Shown one piece after another: positions 10,784 to 22,051 of a stretch of 64,000 bases of DNA. The notes under the pieces were generated by a model. That model had not been told where the DNA came from, did no database searches, and worked only from the letters and a program-made list of their open reading frames with translations. Origin of the DNA: Spiroplasma culicicola AES-1 (GTDB taxonomy: Bacteria > Bacillota_I > Bacilli_A > Mycoplasmatales > Mycoplasmataceae). Positions within the stretch are counted from its first letter, which is position 1. Each line of letters begins with the position of its first letter. Where the stretch lies: contig NZ_CP006681.1 in NCBI RefSeq assembly GCF_000565175.1, positions 930,001 to 994,000 on the forward strand, given 5' to 3'. Made by a program: the position numbers and the translations under genes.

Positions 10784-12433
10784 TTATTCAATACCCATAA
10801 TGAATGAGTAAACTTCTTGTCCACCATCAACAACTTCATATTCAACGTCATGATTTTCATCTAAATATTTACGTAAGTCATTGATATCTTTAAATGAAGC
10901 ATCAGCTCCAGTAAATACTGTGATAATTTCTGTTTTTGATGTAATGAATTTTGCTAAAGATCTTGAAAAGATTTCTGTTAAAGAATTTGTAGCAATTGTC
11001 ACTTTTTTATCAACAATCATCATGTATTGTCCTTCAACAATTTTTACTCCATCAATTGTTGCATCACGTGCAGCTTTATTAATTGATACTGAAGTAACTG
11101 ATTTAATTGCTTTTGCAATATTTGATTCGTTTTTCTTAGTTGATTCTTCTGGATCAAGGTTTAAATAACCTGTAATTCCTTGAGGAATTGTTTTAGTTTC
11201 TAAAACAATAACTTTTGACATTTTTTCTAAATCTTTTGCTTGTTTTGCAGCTAATAATACATTTCCATCATTTGGAAATACATATACAGTTTTTGCATTA
11301 ACAGCTTCGATTGCTTGTAAAAAGTCATTTGTTGATGGGTTCATTTTTGGACCCCCATCAATTACATAATCAACATTTAATTCGTCTTTAAAGTAATTTA
11401 CCATACCTCTTGATCTTACAACAGCAATTGTTGCAACATCATTTGATAATGTTCTTTGTTTTTGTGCAGCTTCTTTTGCTCCACTTCCTGTTTCACCAGT
11501 TGTATCGCTAACATGTCTTTCTGCTTGTAAAGTCATGTTCTCAACTTTAATTGTTTTAAATTCACCAAATTGTTGTAAATAAGTTAGGATTTGCCCTGGC
11601 ATTAATGCATGTGTATGCACTTTTAAAATGTCATTATCCATTACAGCTACGATTGATGTATTTCCATATTGTTCAAAAGTTGTTCTAACTGTTTCAACTT
11701 TTAATTTCCCTATCAAATCATCATTTAGGAGAACAATAGCTTCTGTACAATATCCAAATTCATCTTCAATTGCCATTTCTATGTTTCCACCAGTGTTTTC
11801 CTCTAATTTTTTAAGTTTTTCAATTGGTTTTAAATTTATTGCAAAATGTTGGATTCCTTCAAGGAATTTAACAAGACCAAATCCACCACTATCAACAACT
11901 CCAACCTCTTTTAATGGGGGTAAAAGTTCAGGTGTATTATCTAAAGAAACATTAGCAGCTTCAATTACTGAATTTCAAAATGCTTCAGTATCCATTTCTG
12001 ATTCAATTGAATTTACATATTCGCTAGTTTGGCGAATAACTGTTAAGATTGTTCCTTCAACTGGTTTCATAACAGCTGCATAAGCAACTTCTTTTGCTTG
12101 TGCAAAAGCAGCCTTTCAAGTTGCTAAATTCAATGTTTCTTGGTCTTTCATTCCATTTGCAAAACCTTTTATAATTTGAGAAAAAATAACTCCTGAATTT
12201 CCACGAGCACCCATTACAAGTCCTCTTGCAAACTTAGTCATTAATGATCCGATACTATCAAAGTCTTCATTTTCAATTTCTGAATAACCGTTTGTGCATG
12301 TCAAATTCATGTTTGTTCCTGTATCTCCATCAGGTACAGGGAAAACATTTAATTTATCTATATGTGGGTAATTATTATATAAATTGTTAACCCCACTAGT
12401 AATCATGCCTTTTAAAATTTGCACTTCTTTCAT
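10784..12433 (-). CDS. fakA: Fatty acid kinase ATP-binding subunit FakA (DAK2 domain)
   Basis: ATP-binding subunit of the fatty acid kinase that phosphorylates fatty acids held by FakB, giving acyl-phosphate for phospholipid synthesis. 549 residues, full length. The N-terminal DAK2 domain has the nucleotide/Mg site PVPDGDTGTNM (about residues 32-42) and ARGNSGVIFSQ; the middle and C-terminal DegV-like regions follow (VDSGGFGL; YVIDGGPKMNPSTNDFLQAI). It is downstream of the Asp23-like gene exactly as Bacillus yloV follows yloU. AGAAGG gives the ribosome site. Its FakB partners are probably the DegV genes at the right end of the window. Confidence 0.94.
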
Positions 12434-12484
12434 AGTATAGTCACCTTCTAATAATTCTATTGTTTTTTTATTTTAATGAATAAT

Positions 12485-12511
12485 AAAAAATTGCAAAAAT
12501 ATTCTTTTTGC
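12485..12511 (-). terminator. Hairpin between the Asp23-like gene and fakA
   Basis: Minus-strand GCAAAAA/TTTTTGC stem with a 5-nt loop followed by an A/T-rich run. It is a weak terminator or attenuator that could lower fakA expression relative to the upstream gene. Confidence 0.45.
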
Positions 12512-12557
12512 CAGATATATAACAGATCTGTTTTATTTTAAAAAACGGACTCAGAAA

Positions 12558-12869
12558 TTAAATAATTTCTAAATCGTCTACAGCAATATCTACTATATAA
12601 TTTCGCACGAATTGTTCTATTTTTTCCAATTCATACTTTACACGTATTTGAACCTCATTAACAACGTCTCTAATATTAACACCATTGATTAAAATTATAT
12701 GGACTTTAACCCTTGAAGTAACATCAGTTGACAACACTTCAACAGCTCTTGTTATATCACTTGTTTTAATCTCTGCTTCTGACTTAGCAGAACAGTTAGC
12801 AAATGAAATAACCCCTGGAACTGTAACAACAGCATTATTAATTGCATCATATGCAGCTTGATCTAACAT
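12558..12869 (-). CDS. Asp23/Gls24 family envelope stress protein (YloU-like)
   Basis: 103-residue protein of the Asp23 (alkaline shock) family. AYDAINNAVVTVPGVISFAN at the start and VKVHIILINGVNIRDVVNEVQIRVKYELE in the middle follow the family's alternating strand-helix plan. No membrane segment is present. The Staphylococcus member is membrane-associated through a partner; the Bacillus YloU role is unclear. It sits directly upstream of fakA, the conserved YloU-YloV arrangement, so a link with lipid metabolism or envelope state is plausible. The ribosome site is a strong AAAGGGGG. Confidence 0.88.
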   Translation of the reverse strand: MLDQAAYDAINNAVVTVPGVISFANCSAKSEAEIKTSDITRAVEVLSTDVTSRVKVHIILINGVNIRDVVNEVQIRVKYELEKIEQFVRNYIVDIAVDDLEII

Positions 12870-13072
12870 TGTGATCCCCCTTTAATTTAATTCAGGTAAT
12901 AGTAGAAATCATGAAGTTACGATTTCAAATTAGTACAAAATTATTTTAGCACTTTATTGCTTTTTTAAAAAGCATATTTATAATATTTTTTCATTTTTTT
13001 ATCCATATTTTGCCTTGGATTATAAACAATTTCCTATATTTTTAAAAATGTTGTATATAATAAATATGTATT

Positions 13073-13157
13073 GCCCTCTTGGCGGAATTGGTAGACGCAG
13101 CAGACTCAAAATCTGCCGAGGAGACTCATGTCGGTTCGACTCCGACAGAGGGCACCA
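13073..13157 (+). tRNA. tRNA-Leu (anticodon CAA)
   Basis: Acceptor arms GCCCTCT and AGAGGGC pair fully; the CCA end is encoded (13155-13157). The anticodon stem GCAGA/TCTGC encloses the loop CTCAAAA, giving anticodon CAA, which reads UUG. The long variable arm is typical of class II tRNA-Leu, and GGTTCGA forms the T loop. A TATAAT (13056-13061) sits just upstream. Confidence 0.96.
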
Positions 13158-13170
13158 TTTAAGAAATTAA

Positions 13171-13202
13171 AAAATGGTTTGGAACTTATCCAAACCATTT
13201 TT
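13171..13202. terminator. Bidirectional terminator between tRNA-Leu and thiN
   Basis: AAAATGGTTTGGA pairs with TCCAAACCATTTT, with T runs on both strands, so it can end both the tRNA transcript and the convergent thiN operon. Confidence 0.85.
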
Positions 13203-13817
13203 TTATTTATTAAATATTAAAATTATTGGTTTATCAGTTTTAATAAAACCATTTTTTTGATTATCAAAGCAATTTGAAAATGCTCTTGTAGAATGAGGCA
13301 ATAAAGAAAGATTTTCAACTTCATATTTTAAACCCTTGATATCAATAACAGTTTGATGAACTGGAAATAATGAAATATATGTGTAATCTTGATAACGATT
13401 AAAATCAATTTCAAATTCACCTTTTGAAATTAAAAACATAATTGAATCATCATTTAATATTGTCACTTTATCTTTTGTACAAATTTCAATTAAACTTAAA
13501 TTCATATCCACTCTTTTTGTAGGTTTTGCTATAAAAAGAATTTCTTGTGCTCCTCTTTGATATGCAATGTTAATTGCTTCTTTGCCATCAAGAAAGTCTT
13601 TTTCTGGATTTAAAACAATTGTTTCTTTTGCTTTTGATTTAATTAACTCTAATTCTTCTGCAATTACATGATCAAAATCTGCAAGAGCAAGATCAATTGT
13701 TATATTTTTATCAATTAAATCTAAACATCCTCTTTCAACACCAATAATAAAATAATCTTTATAATAATCAAAATTTAAATTATTTTGGCAAGCAACAATC
13801 AAGAATTTTGTTTTCAA
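13203..13817 (-). CDS. thiN: Thiamine pyrophosphokinase
   Basis: Transfers pyrophosphate from ATP to thiamine, making the cofactor TPP. 204 residues from the chosen start. The family features GVERGCLDLIDKNITIDLALADFDH, NPEKDFLDGKEAINIA and a C-terminal beta domain are visible; Bacillus ThiN is about 214 residues. I chose TTG at 13817 because AGGAAAGGGTG lies upstream at good distance; this overlaps rpe by 38 bp. An ATG at 13856 without a matching ribosome site is the alternative. It is the last gene of the rlmN-prpC-pknB-rsgA-rpe-thiN operon, the same order as in Bacillus. Confidence 0.85.
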   Translation of the reverse strand: MKTKFLIVACQNNLNFDYYKDYFIIGVERGCLDLIDKNITIDLALADFDHVIAEELELIKSKAKETIVLNPEKDFLDGKEAINIAYQRGAQEILFIAKPTKRVDMNLSLIEICTKDKVTILNDDSIMFLISKGEFEIDFNRYQDYTYISLFPVHQTVIDIKGLKYEVENLSLLPHSTRAFSNCFDNQKNGFIKTDKPIILIFNK

Positions 13818-14481
13818 GTTTAAACACCCTTTCCTTGACCAATTCTGCATCAACACCCACTAGATAACTTCCAGCAACAATCATATCAACACCATGATTT
13901 TGAACTAAACGATATGTAGCATCATTTATGCCCCCATCAACTTCAATTGAATAATCTAAGTTTTTTGCTTCTCTAATTTCAACTAATTGTTTAATTTTTT
14001 CTCCAGCTTCAGGAATATAACTTTGACCCCCAAATCCAGGATACACTGTCATTACAAGAACATTTTGAAGATCTTTTAATTTATCTTGAATTGCTTCAAT
14101 TGAAGTATCAGGATTAATTGCTAAAGAACAAATTATATTATTTTTTTGACAAACTTCTTTAAATTGCACAAATTGTTCTTCATCGATTGCTTCAAAATGT
14201 AAAGTTATTTGAGCAACTTTTGCTTCAATAAAAGGTTTTAAATATTCTTCAACAGACAAATTATTAATTTTAACCATTAAATGAGCATCAATTTTAAAAT
14301 CATAATTATCTGTAATATCTTTTAAAATTTTTGGACCAAAACTAAGATTTGGTACAAAATTATAATCCATAACATCATAATGAATTCACTTAATATTGGC
14401 ATCTTTTAAAATATCTAAATCATTTTTTAAATTAACAAAATTTGCAGTTAATATACTTGGAGCAACAATAAACTTTTCCAT
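13780..14481 (-). CDS. rpe: Ribulose-phosphate 3-epimerase
   Basis: Interconverts ribulose 5-phosphate and xylulose 5-phosphate in the pentose phosphate pathway. 233 residues; a TIM-barrel with APSILTANF at the start, DAHLMV, TVYPGFGGQ and SIEVDGGIND, which hold the metal and phosphate ligands. One TGA tryptophan (IKWIHYDVMD). The ATG shares its A with the TAA stop of rsgA (TAATG coupling). Confidence 0.96.
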
Positions 14482-15377
14482 TAGTATTTTTTCCTTCTTT
14501 CTTGATCTTCTAATTCATGCAACATTTTTAAATAGTCATCATAAATAAATTGAGGAAATTCTTTAGTTTCAACAGCAAGAAGAATTGCACAGCCTTTACT
14601 TTCTGGTGTATGAACACAATTGTTAAATTTACATTCATTTATTTTTGATTCAAAGAATTTAAAACTATGTGCTAATTGATTTTTATCAATATCTTTTAAT
14701 TCAAATGAAGAAAATCCAGGAGTATCTCCAATTAATCCATTTTCATATCTAAATAATTCATTTTTAGTTGTTGTGTGTTTTCCACGATTTAAAGCCTTTG
14801 AAATTTCTTGAGTTCTTTCAAAAGCTGTTGGAATAATATGATTTAAAGTTGTTGATTTTCCAGCTCCAGTTTGACCTGTAAAAACAGAAACTCCAGTTTG
14901 AAGTTTCTTAATAAACTTCATTCATTCTTTATCTGTTTCAATCATGTTATTGATTAAAAAAATTTCATACCCAACTTTTTCATATTGTTTTACAATTTCA
15001 ATAGTTTTATCTTTTGCTGTTAATAAATCCACTTTTGTAAAAGCTAGTAAAGGCTTTAATTTTAAATATTCAACAAAAGCTAGATATTTATTTAATGTAA
15101 AAGTATTTAAATCAGGTTCTTTAACAGAAGTGATAATAACTACTTGATCAATATTGACAATTCTTGGGCGATACAATTCATTTTGACGTTCTTCGATTGA
15201 AACAATACTTCCTTTAAAATTCTTTTCATCAATAATTTCAAAATTTACATAATCTCCAGTTGCAGGTGCTTGATTTTTGTGCCTAATTTTTCCTTGTGCT
15301 TTGCATTCATAAATTTGTTCTTGAAACAAAACATATGAATATTCACTAACAATTTTTAAAATAATACCTTTTTTCAT
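14481..15377 (-). CDS. rsgA: Ribosome small subunit GTPase RsgA
   Basis: Circularly permuted GTPase that helps late maturation of the 30S subunit. 298 residues. The N-terminal OB fold is followed by G4 (FTKVDLL), then G1 GQTGAGKST, G2 (KHTTT) and G3 DTPGFSSF, the permuted order typical of RsgA. The C-terminal zinc site CKFNNCVHTPESKGC is intact. A TGA tryptophan lies just before the G1 loop. It starts 2 bp after the pknB stop and overlaps rpe by one base, so the operon is tightly coupled. In Bacillus the homologue CpgA is a PrkC substrate and lies in the same cluster. Confidence 0.96.
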
Positions 15378-15378
15378 C

Positions 15379-16392
15379 TTAAATAAATATTAAGGCAGCA
15401 AAGAAAGTAATAACTAACAATAAAAGCAAAATTGAAAATGTGATTACATATTTACTTCTTGCAATTGCAGGAAGTTTTTCATAAGTTGATCCAATTTTAA
15501 ATACCTGTTTTTCATGTTCTGCACCATAATTTACTTTTAAATGGTAATTATATGGTTTTGGTGAATCTGTAATTTTGACATTCATTAAATCTCTTCTGAT
15601 TTCATTCATCGAAGCATAACGATTTTCTGGGTTTTTTTCAATCATTTTTAGAATTATATTTTCTAAACTTTGAGGAATCATTGGGTTGATTAATCTTGGT
15701 GAAGTTGGCTTTTCTTTAACCTGTTTTGCAGCCACTTTTTTACCATCACTTGCAATAAACGGCGCTGTTCCAGTTGCAAATTCATACATCATGATTCCCA
15801 ATGAATAAATATCACTTCTTGGAGTTGCTAGCTTTGATTCAATTATTTCTGGGGGCATATAACGTGGTGTTCCAATTGCTTTTTTTGCTTCAGAATCATA
15901 ACCTTCCATAACAGAGATACCAAAATCTCCTAATTTTACTTCTCCACTTAAAGTTAATAAAACATTTTCTGGTTTAACATCCCTGTGAACAATTTTTAAA
16001 TCATGTGCTGCTTGTAAAGCATCACATAAATTTGAAAAGTAATATTTAATTTCTTTTAAAGTCATTGCACCAAATTCTTGGAACCTATCTTTTAAAGTTC
16101 CTCCTTCAACACACTCTAAAATAATTAATCATTCTGACCCTTGTTGAATAACATCATGTAGCTTAATAACATGGGGATTTTCTCCTAATTTTGCAAAAGC
16201 TTCATTTTCAATTTCAAATCTTTCTTGACCAGTTTGTTTAAGTAAAATTTCAGGGGAAGCCACTTTAATAGCCACAATTTGGTCTGTAATAATATCGTGC
16301 GCCTTAAAAACCGAAGCCATTCCACCTTTTCCGATAGCAGAAATAATTTCGTAACGTTCTTGAATTATTGCACCTGGTTCATATTTATTCAT
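15379..16392 (-). CDS. pknB: Hanks-type serine/threonine protein kinase without PASTA domains
   Basis: Membrane-anchored Ser/Thr kinase, 337 residues. The kinase domain covers about residues 12-265 with the glycine loop IGKGGMASVF, Lys in VAIKVAS, catalytic HRDVKPEN, DFG and the activation segment GTPRYMPPE. One transmembrane helix ends the protein (about 314-335). Unlike Bacillus PrkC (about 650 residues) it has no external PASTA repeats; this fits a cell without peptidoglycan. It is paired with the prpC phosphatase upstream and rsgA downstream, both typical partners. TGA tryptophans occur in the N-lobe region. Confidence 0.95.
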
Positions 16393-16446
16393 TTGTCTTG
16401 CCCCTTTTTACAACATTATAATAACAAAAAAAGCAAAGTAAATATA

Positions 16447-17205
16447 TTACTCTGCTTCAATAATTAAAATTGATAAATTATCTGTTGAGACATTATCTTT
16501 TGCATCTTCAACAATCATATGTGCTTTTTCTTTTAATTTCATTTTTGGATTAACTAGAGTTGCAGCTGTTACATCTTCATCAATATAATCGTGAACTCCA
16601 TCTGTTGTTAAAATATAAATTCCAGCTGGACTTTCAATGTAATAAGTATCAATTCTTAAGGTTTTTTGAGGCCCAAGTGCACTTGTTAAAACCTTTCAAA
16701 AAGTAACTTCATTAGCACGTTCATACATTCCAGACATTTGAATATCTTTTCTTTCAGCCTCTGGAGTTGAATTTCACAAGTTTTGATCTTGAGAAATTTG
16801 AAATAATTTATTGTTAACAACTTTATAAGTTCTTGAATCTCCAATATTAATTACAAAAGCAGCTCCTTGTGTAAATAAGATTGCAGTTAAAGTTGTTCCC
16901 ATATCTAAAGTTTCTAAATGTTCATGTGAATGATCCACCATTTCATTTAAAACTTCACTAACACAATTGCGCAATCATCTATTAATTGCTTTTTGATTTA
17001 AACCTTCAAAAGTAGTTGCTTTAAATAGTTCCATAAATTTTTCAACAGCTATTTTTGATGCCACTTCTCCATGAGCATGACCACCCATTCCATCACAAAC
17101 AATTCCAAAAGCGTCTCCTGCTTTGTTAGTTGCAAAGTCTAAATAATCTTGATTGGCCTTACGATAATTTCCAATATCTGTTAGTAATGTGTGTTTAAAT
17201 TTCAT
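16447..17205 (-). CDS. prpC: PP2C-type serine/threonine phosphatase
   Basis: Mn/Mg-dependent phosphatase that reverses PknB phosphorylation. 252 residues from ATG 17205. Family motifs in order: ANQDYL, CDGMGGHAHGE (metal ligand Asp), FVINIGDSRTYK, then a TDG motif and the C-terminal STDNLSILII. The start is ambiguous: GTG 17217 and TTG 17211 are in frame, and AAGG lies best for the TTG; all overlap rlmN by 10-25 bp. Two TGA tryptophans fall in the middle. Confidence 0.93.
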
Positions 17206-18268
17206 TTCCAATGACACCTTCTCTTTTTGCTCTTAATTGTCCACATGCAGCATCAATATCTGCACCAAATTCTTTTCTTACTATAGCATTAATACCTTGT
17301 TTTTTTAAAATTTTAAAAAACTGTTCAATCTTAGTTGATTGTTTATAAGGATTTTCTTCAACTTCATTGTATGGAATCAAGTTGACATATCCATTAATTC
17401 CCCTAATTAATTTAGAAAGTTCTAAAGCATGCTCTGGCAAATCATTAACATTATCAATCAAAATATATTCAAAAGTAATACGACGATTTGTTACTTCAAT
17501 ATAGTATTTAACTGAATCAATTAATTTTTCAATTGGAAATGCTCTATTGATTGGCATCATTTGATTTCTAACTTCATTATTTGGAGCATGTAGTGAAATC
17601 GCAAGGTTAACTTGTGTTTTTAAATCTGCAAATTGTTTAATTTTTGGTACAACACCACAAGTTGAGATTGTAATGTGACGTGCTCCAATTTGAAATCCTT
17701 TTTGATCATTTACAATATTCACAAACTTCATTACATTATCAAAGTTATCCATTGGTTCACCAATTCCCATAACAACAATGTGGCTTACTCTTGCTCTTGG
17801 ATTTTCTGGATCATAGCTATATTTATCTTTTAATAATTTATTCATTGTAAAAATTTGTCTTACAATTTCATCTGTTTCTAAATTTCTTTCAGTTTTAATT
17901 AAACCTGAAGCACAAAACTTACATGCCATTTTACATCCAACTTGTGTTGTTACACATACAGATTGTCCATATTTTTGAGGCATTAAAACTGTTTCAATTG
18001 TTCTTTTATCATCTAACATGAATAAAATTTTAATTGTTCCATCAGTTGACTCTTTGACAACTAAATCTTTTAATGGCTGTGCTGTGTAGTTTTCAATTAA
18101 AAATTCTCTTAATCCTTTACTCAAATTTGTCATATTATTAAAATCATTTTCAAGTTTTACATAAATTCAATCATAAATTTGTTTTGCAGCAAATTTATTA
18201 AATCCATTTTCACTTAAAATATTTTCAAGGTCTTCAATTGTGTATTTAAATATACTGTTTTTTTCCAT
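17195..18268 (-). CDS. rlmN: 23S rRNA (A2503-C2) / tRNA (A37-C2) methyltransferase
   Basis: Radical-SAM enzyme that methylates C2 of A2503 in 23S rRNA and A37 in some tRNAs. 357 residues. CKMACKFCASG supplies the three cluster cysteines (CxxxCxxC); VVMGIGEPMDN and ISTCGVVP are RlmN signatures, and AACGQLRAKR carries the second catalytic cysteine near the C-terminus. An in-frame TGA (residue about 39) explains why the standard code would give a shorter protein from 18133. Confidence 0.96.
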
Positions 18269-18310
18269 ACAAAAAATCTCCAATGTTTATTTTATCATAT
18301 ATTAGGTTTA

Positions 18311-18339
18311 AAAAAATAATACCCTTGGTATTATTTTTT
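18311..18339 (-). terminator. Terminator overlapping the stop of the 799-residue gene
   Basis: Thirteen-base arms AAAAAATAATACC / GGTATTATTTTTT with a 3-nt loop. The right arm includes the stop codon at 18331-18333. Confidence 0.75.
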
Positions 18340-20730
18340 TCTTTTTAAGTAGACAAATATAAATCCACAAATACTTAAAACAGTTGGAATAAGAACTATT
18401 GGAATTAATCATGATAATTTATTATCTTTAGTTTTTTGAGTTTCTGGGCTTAATGGATTTTGCTCATTACTAAACTTTAAAGTATTAAATGTTCCTTCTT
18501 TATAAAGAATGATTGTTTGTTCTAACTGATTAACTGTACCCATAATTTTATTTTCAACAATATTAAACTCTATTAATGAACTTTGATGATATATTTTTTG
18601 ATCTTCTAATAAGTATTCAAATTGATTTTGTTCATCTAAATAGATTGTTGTTTCTTTGTAATTTAAATTATTAGTTAAAATAATTTCATGAGAAAATTCA
18701 TAATTAAAATATTTAAACTTAACAATATAACTCCCAGGTTTTGAATTATAAAAATTAAATGTCTCATTTACTAAATCAATATCTAATTCATCACTTTGAA
18801 TTTCAAGTTTTGAAAAATTAATTTGTGCTTTATTTTTAAATTGAAATGTATTAACCTTATTAGTTTCAAAAACTTCAAAGTTATTTTCAAATATAGGTTC
18901 AATAACTTTTAATAATGTATTTACTGTAATTTCTAATTGTTTTTTTGTTAAATTTGAAAAAAGTTTAAATTTTTGTTCTTCAAGAGAATTTGATTTTATT
19001 AATAATTTATTTCCAATTAATTCAACTTCTAAATTTTTATTTGTATTAATAACTGCAAGATTATCTTTTGGATCAATAAAATCAAATTTTATTTCTTTTG
19101 TAATCCCCTTCTCAAGTTCAATATTATTTGTAATTTCAAAATCTTTAATTGTGTCACTAACTACTTCAATCTCTAATTTAAAAATTTCATTGGCATTAAT
19201 AGCATCAATTTCAATTTCTCCTTTTCAAACTTCAAGTGCTTCAAGCATTATTTTATCTTCTGCAATTCTTGTAAGCTTAACTTCTGGGGGTGTTTGAAAA
19301 TATAAATTTAAAAAATATTTATAATTTTTAAAATAAATAATTTTCTTATCACCTTTCATAATTACAATATTTTTATCTGATAAAGAAATGCTAGTTGGTT
19401 TTATAGGTTCATAATATTTGTCATCAAAATCTGTATATTCAAATTTAATGTCATCTTTAAAGTTTGGCAAAAATTTATAATCAACATCATCTCAGGTTTT
19501 GCGTTTACCTTTATCTTCTAATCTAAAAACATTATTACAAACTACTTGGATACTATTTTTTATTCCGTCATTTGAAGTATATAAAAATTCTAAAAGACTA
19601 GTAGCATATTTTGCATTGAATTGTTTAATTCCCTCAATATTAACAGTTGAATTTTTAACAAATTTAAAACTTCCGTCTTTAATATCAAAAAGTTTTTTTG
19701 CAATCTCATAAACTTGCTGGGAAAAATGATCAATGTCATTTGTTGTTCTGTCAAAATTCAAAAATTTAATAGTATTTAATTTAGGCATTGTCAGTCTTGT
19801 TAAAAAAGTATATTCGTTCTGATTATCTCTAAGAGTTAATTTTACAACATCATTATTTTTAAAACTAGCATATATTCCTTGGGCATTAATATCAACAAAC
19901 TTATATTTTTTAGTTGAATTCAAACCTATTTCATTTAAAAATTCTTTATCATTTCTAAGGGCTCTTTCAATAATACTTTTAATATTAGGTCCGTTAATAT
20001 CACTATCTAATTTTAATATTGGCAATTGTAAATCAGATTTTTCTAATTCTTTCTCTTTTGTTTGAAAAGCAATCTCAATATTACTTAAATTTAAACCTTG
20101 ATTTTTAGAAAGAATTGCTCCTGTGTATTGATAATGTTCTTTTCAACTATTGATTGGGTCTATAATTATTTCTTGTTGAATAATTCCATTAAAGTTTAAA
20201 CCTCATTCTCCATTTTGTTTAACTCTCTCAATTCTCATAGTAATATCAACTTGAATAAAAGAATCAGCATTATTATTTTGATATGAATAAACATTATTGA
20301 ATTCAATAAATTTTTGACGTTCATTTAAAGTTACTTGAAATTCATTTTCAGTAATAAAATTGTTATTAGCAGCTTCTATTTGTCCAATTGAAGTTGATGT
20401 CCACCTTCTAAGTGAACTATCAAAGTTAAAAGTTAATTTAGAATTTTCAAAATATTTTTCATATTGTTCCATTCTTAATTTTTTAATTGAATAAAATTCA
20501 TTAAAACTTTTTTTAACATAGTTTGAATTATCTTTATATTCAAACTCATCATAATTTCTAGAATATGAATCTGGATATGCAAAACTAATATTGTTTTGCA
20601 CTTTATCTTTATATTCATGAAACTTATAATTTGATTTATTTTGTTGTATTGAGTCTTTTACAATTTTACCAGTGATAAACGTTGGTGAAAATGATGACCC
20701 TACAAATAATAATTTTAATAATATTTTCAT
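18331..20730 (-). CDS. Large surface protein with N-terminal signal and C-terminal anchor
   Basis: No family recognised. 799 residues, one continuous frame read with UGA as Trp (I checked the C-terminal 900 bases codon by codon and found no TAA or TAG). The N-terminus MKILLKLLFVGSSFSP looks like a signal sequence without a lipobox cysteine. The body is polar, Asn/Lys/Phe-rich and predicted mostly beta. The end has a single membrane helix (about 770-793) followed by LKRKK, so the bulk should face outside. It is inserted between rsmB and rlmN, which adjoin in Bacillus. Its 5' leader is nearly the same as that of the Panacea gene at 34566-35060. Confidence 0.85.
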
Positions 20731-20758
20731 TTTTTTCCTCCCAATATAGTAATCGTCA
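20731..20758 (-). promoter_or_regulatory. Shared leader motif, copy A (with ribosome site)
   Basis: Minus-strand TGACGATTACTATATTGG (20741-20758), then GAGG and an A run, 10 bp before the ATG. The same motif with one base changed stands at the same place before the Panacea gene (35070-35087). Confidence 0.6.
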
Positions 20759-20780
20759 AAAAAAATGACAAAATGACAAA

Positions 20781-20810
20781 AAAAATAAAGAAATTAAAAT
20801 TTCTTTATTT
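20781..20810 (-). terminator. rsmB terminator overlapping its stop
   Basis: AAATAAAGAAATT pairs with AATTTCTTTATTT; the arms enclose the rsmB stop codon at 20794-20796, and A/T-rich sequence follows. Confidence 0.65.
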
Positions 20811-22050
20811 TACAAATATAAAATCCATTATTGTTGCCTTCAAAACCAAAAAATTGTTTTTCAAATATAATTCTAAAAGTATTATGACGAGTTAAAAATT
20901 TTTGAATTTGATCTTGATTTTCTTTTTTATTAACTGTACAAGTTGAATATAAAATTGAGCCCTCCGCATTTAGTAAACTTGCAGCATTATCTAATAATTT
21001 TTCTTGTGTTAAAAGCAATTGTTCAACTTCTTCATTTGAATATTTTTTTAATTTAATTTCTGGTTTTCTTTTTAAAACACCATAACCTGAGCAAGGAGCA
21101 TCTAACATTATTGAATCATATTTTTTTTGTGAGTTGAATTTTATTCCATCACCAAAATATAAATTAAAATTTTTTAAATCTAAACGATTTAGATTCTCTA
21201 AAATAATTTTTTCCTTTGAATTATTAATTTCATTTGCATCAATAATTGTATTTTTGTCCACTATTGCACACATATAAGAAAGTTTTCCTCCAGGTGCACA
21301 ACATAAATCTAAAATATTTGTATTTGATTTTAAATTTAATTGTTCAACAGCTAAAATACTAGTTTCATCTTGAATATAAATTAATCCTTGAGTTATTAAA
21401 TCACTTGCAATAATATTTTTATTTGCAATTAAACAGTTAGAAGCAATCTTGGATTCTTCTAATTGATAGTCATCTTTATATTTCAAATATAATTCTTGTT
21501 TTGAAATTTTAGTTTCATTTACTCTAAATGAAATTCTTTTATCTTGATTTGATGAGAGAACAATTTGATTTGCAATTTCAATTCCATAATCATTTTTAAT
21601 TTGTTGAAATAATCAAAATGGAAAACCATTTTTTAAAGGAAAAATATTTTGCTTATTTTTAATATCAACAATTCACAATTGTTGATTTAATAATTGTTTT
21701 GAAATTGCATTTACAAAACCACTACTATTTTTATCAATTAACTTTGCAGCTTCTACACTTTCATTGACAATACTATAATCTGGTTGATTTAAAAATTTCA
21801 TTTGATATAAAACCATTCACAAAAGAATTTGAATTTTCATATTTGTTTTTGATGCATCAATTATTTTATTCACAACATATTCTAAATAAATTTTGTATTG
21901 AATTGTTCCATAAACTAATTTAAAAATAAAAGCTATGTCAGATGATGACATAGCTTTTTGTTTTGCTAAATTATTTAAAAGTTTATTTGAAAATTGATTT
22001 TCCACAATTACTTTATAAATAATTTCTCACGCCTTAAATCTTGAATTCAT
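20794..22050 (-). CDS. rsmB: 16S rRNA (cytosine-967-C5)-methyltransferase RsmB (Sun)
   Basis: SAM-dependent m5C methyltransferase of 16S rRNA. 418 residues. An N-terminal NusB-like helical domain (about 1-150) is followed by a Rossmann domain with DLCCAPGGKLSYM (SAM loop), MLDAPCSGYGVLKRKPEI (first catalytic Cys, TyrCys-type PC motif) and STCTVNKKENQDQI (second Cys). Two TGA tryptophans split it under the standard code. The ATG is one base from the TAG of gmk. As in Bacillus it lies in the gmk-def-fmt-rsmB-rlmN neighbourhood, but def has moved to the other strand and I see no fmt in the window. Confidence 0.93.
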
Positions 22051-22051
22051 T

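Noticed and set aside
12522-12533. AACAGATCTGTT palindrome between the Asp23-like gene and fakA as an operator
   Set aside because: It is short, and a weak hairpin next to it already explains structure in this gap; no second copy was seen.
20741-20758. Shared leader motif read as a -35/-10 promoter
   Set aside because: TTGACG would put the -10 inside the coding region, and TATATT is too near the ATG for a leader with the ribosome site, so I list it as a regulatory motif only.
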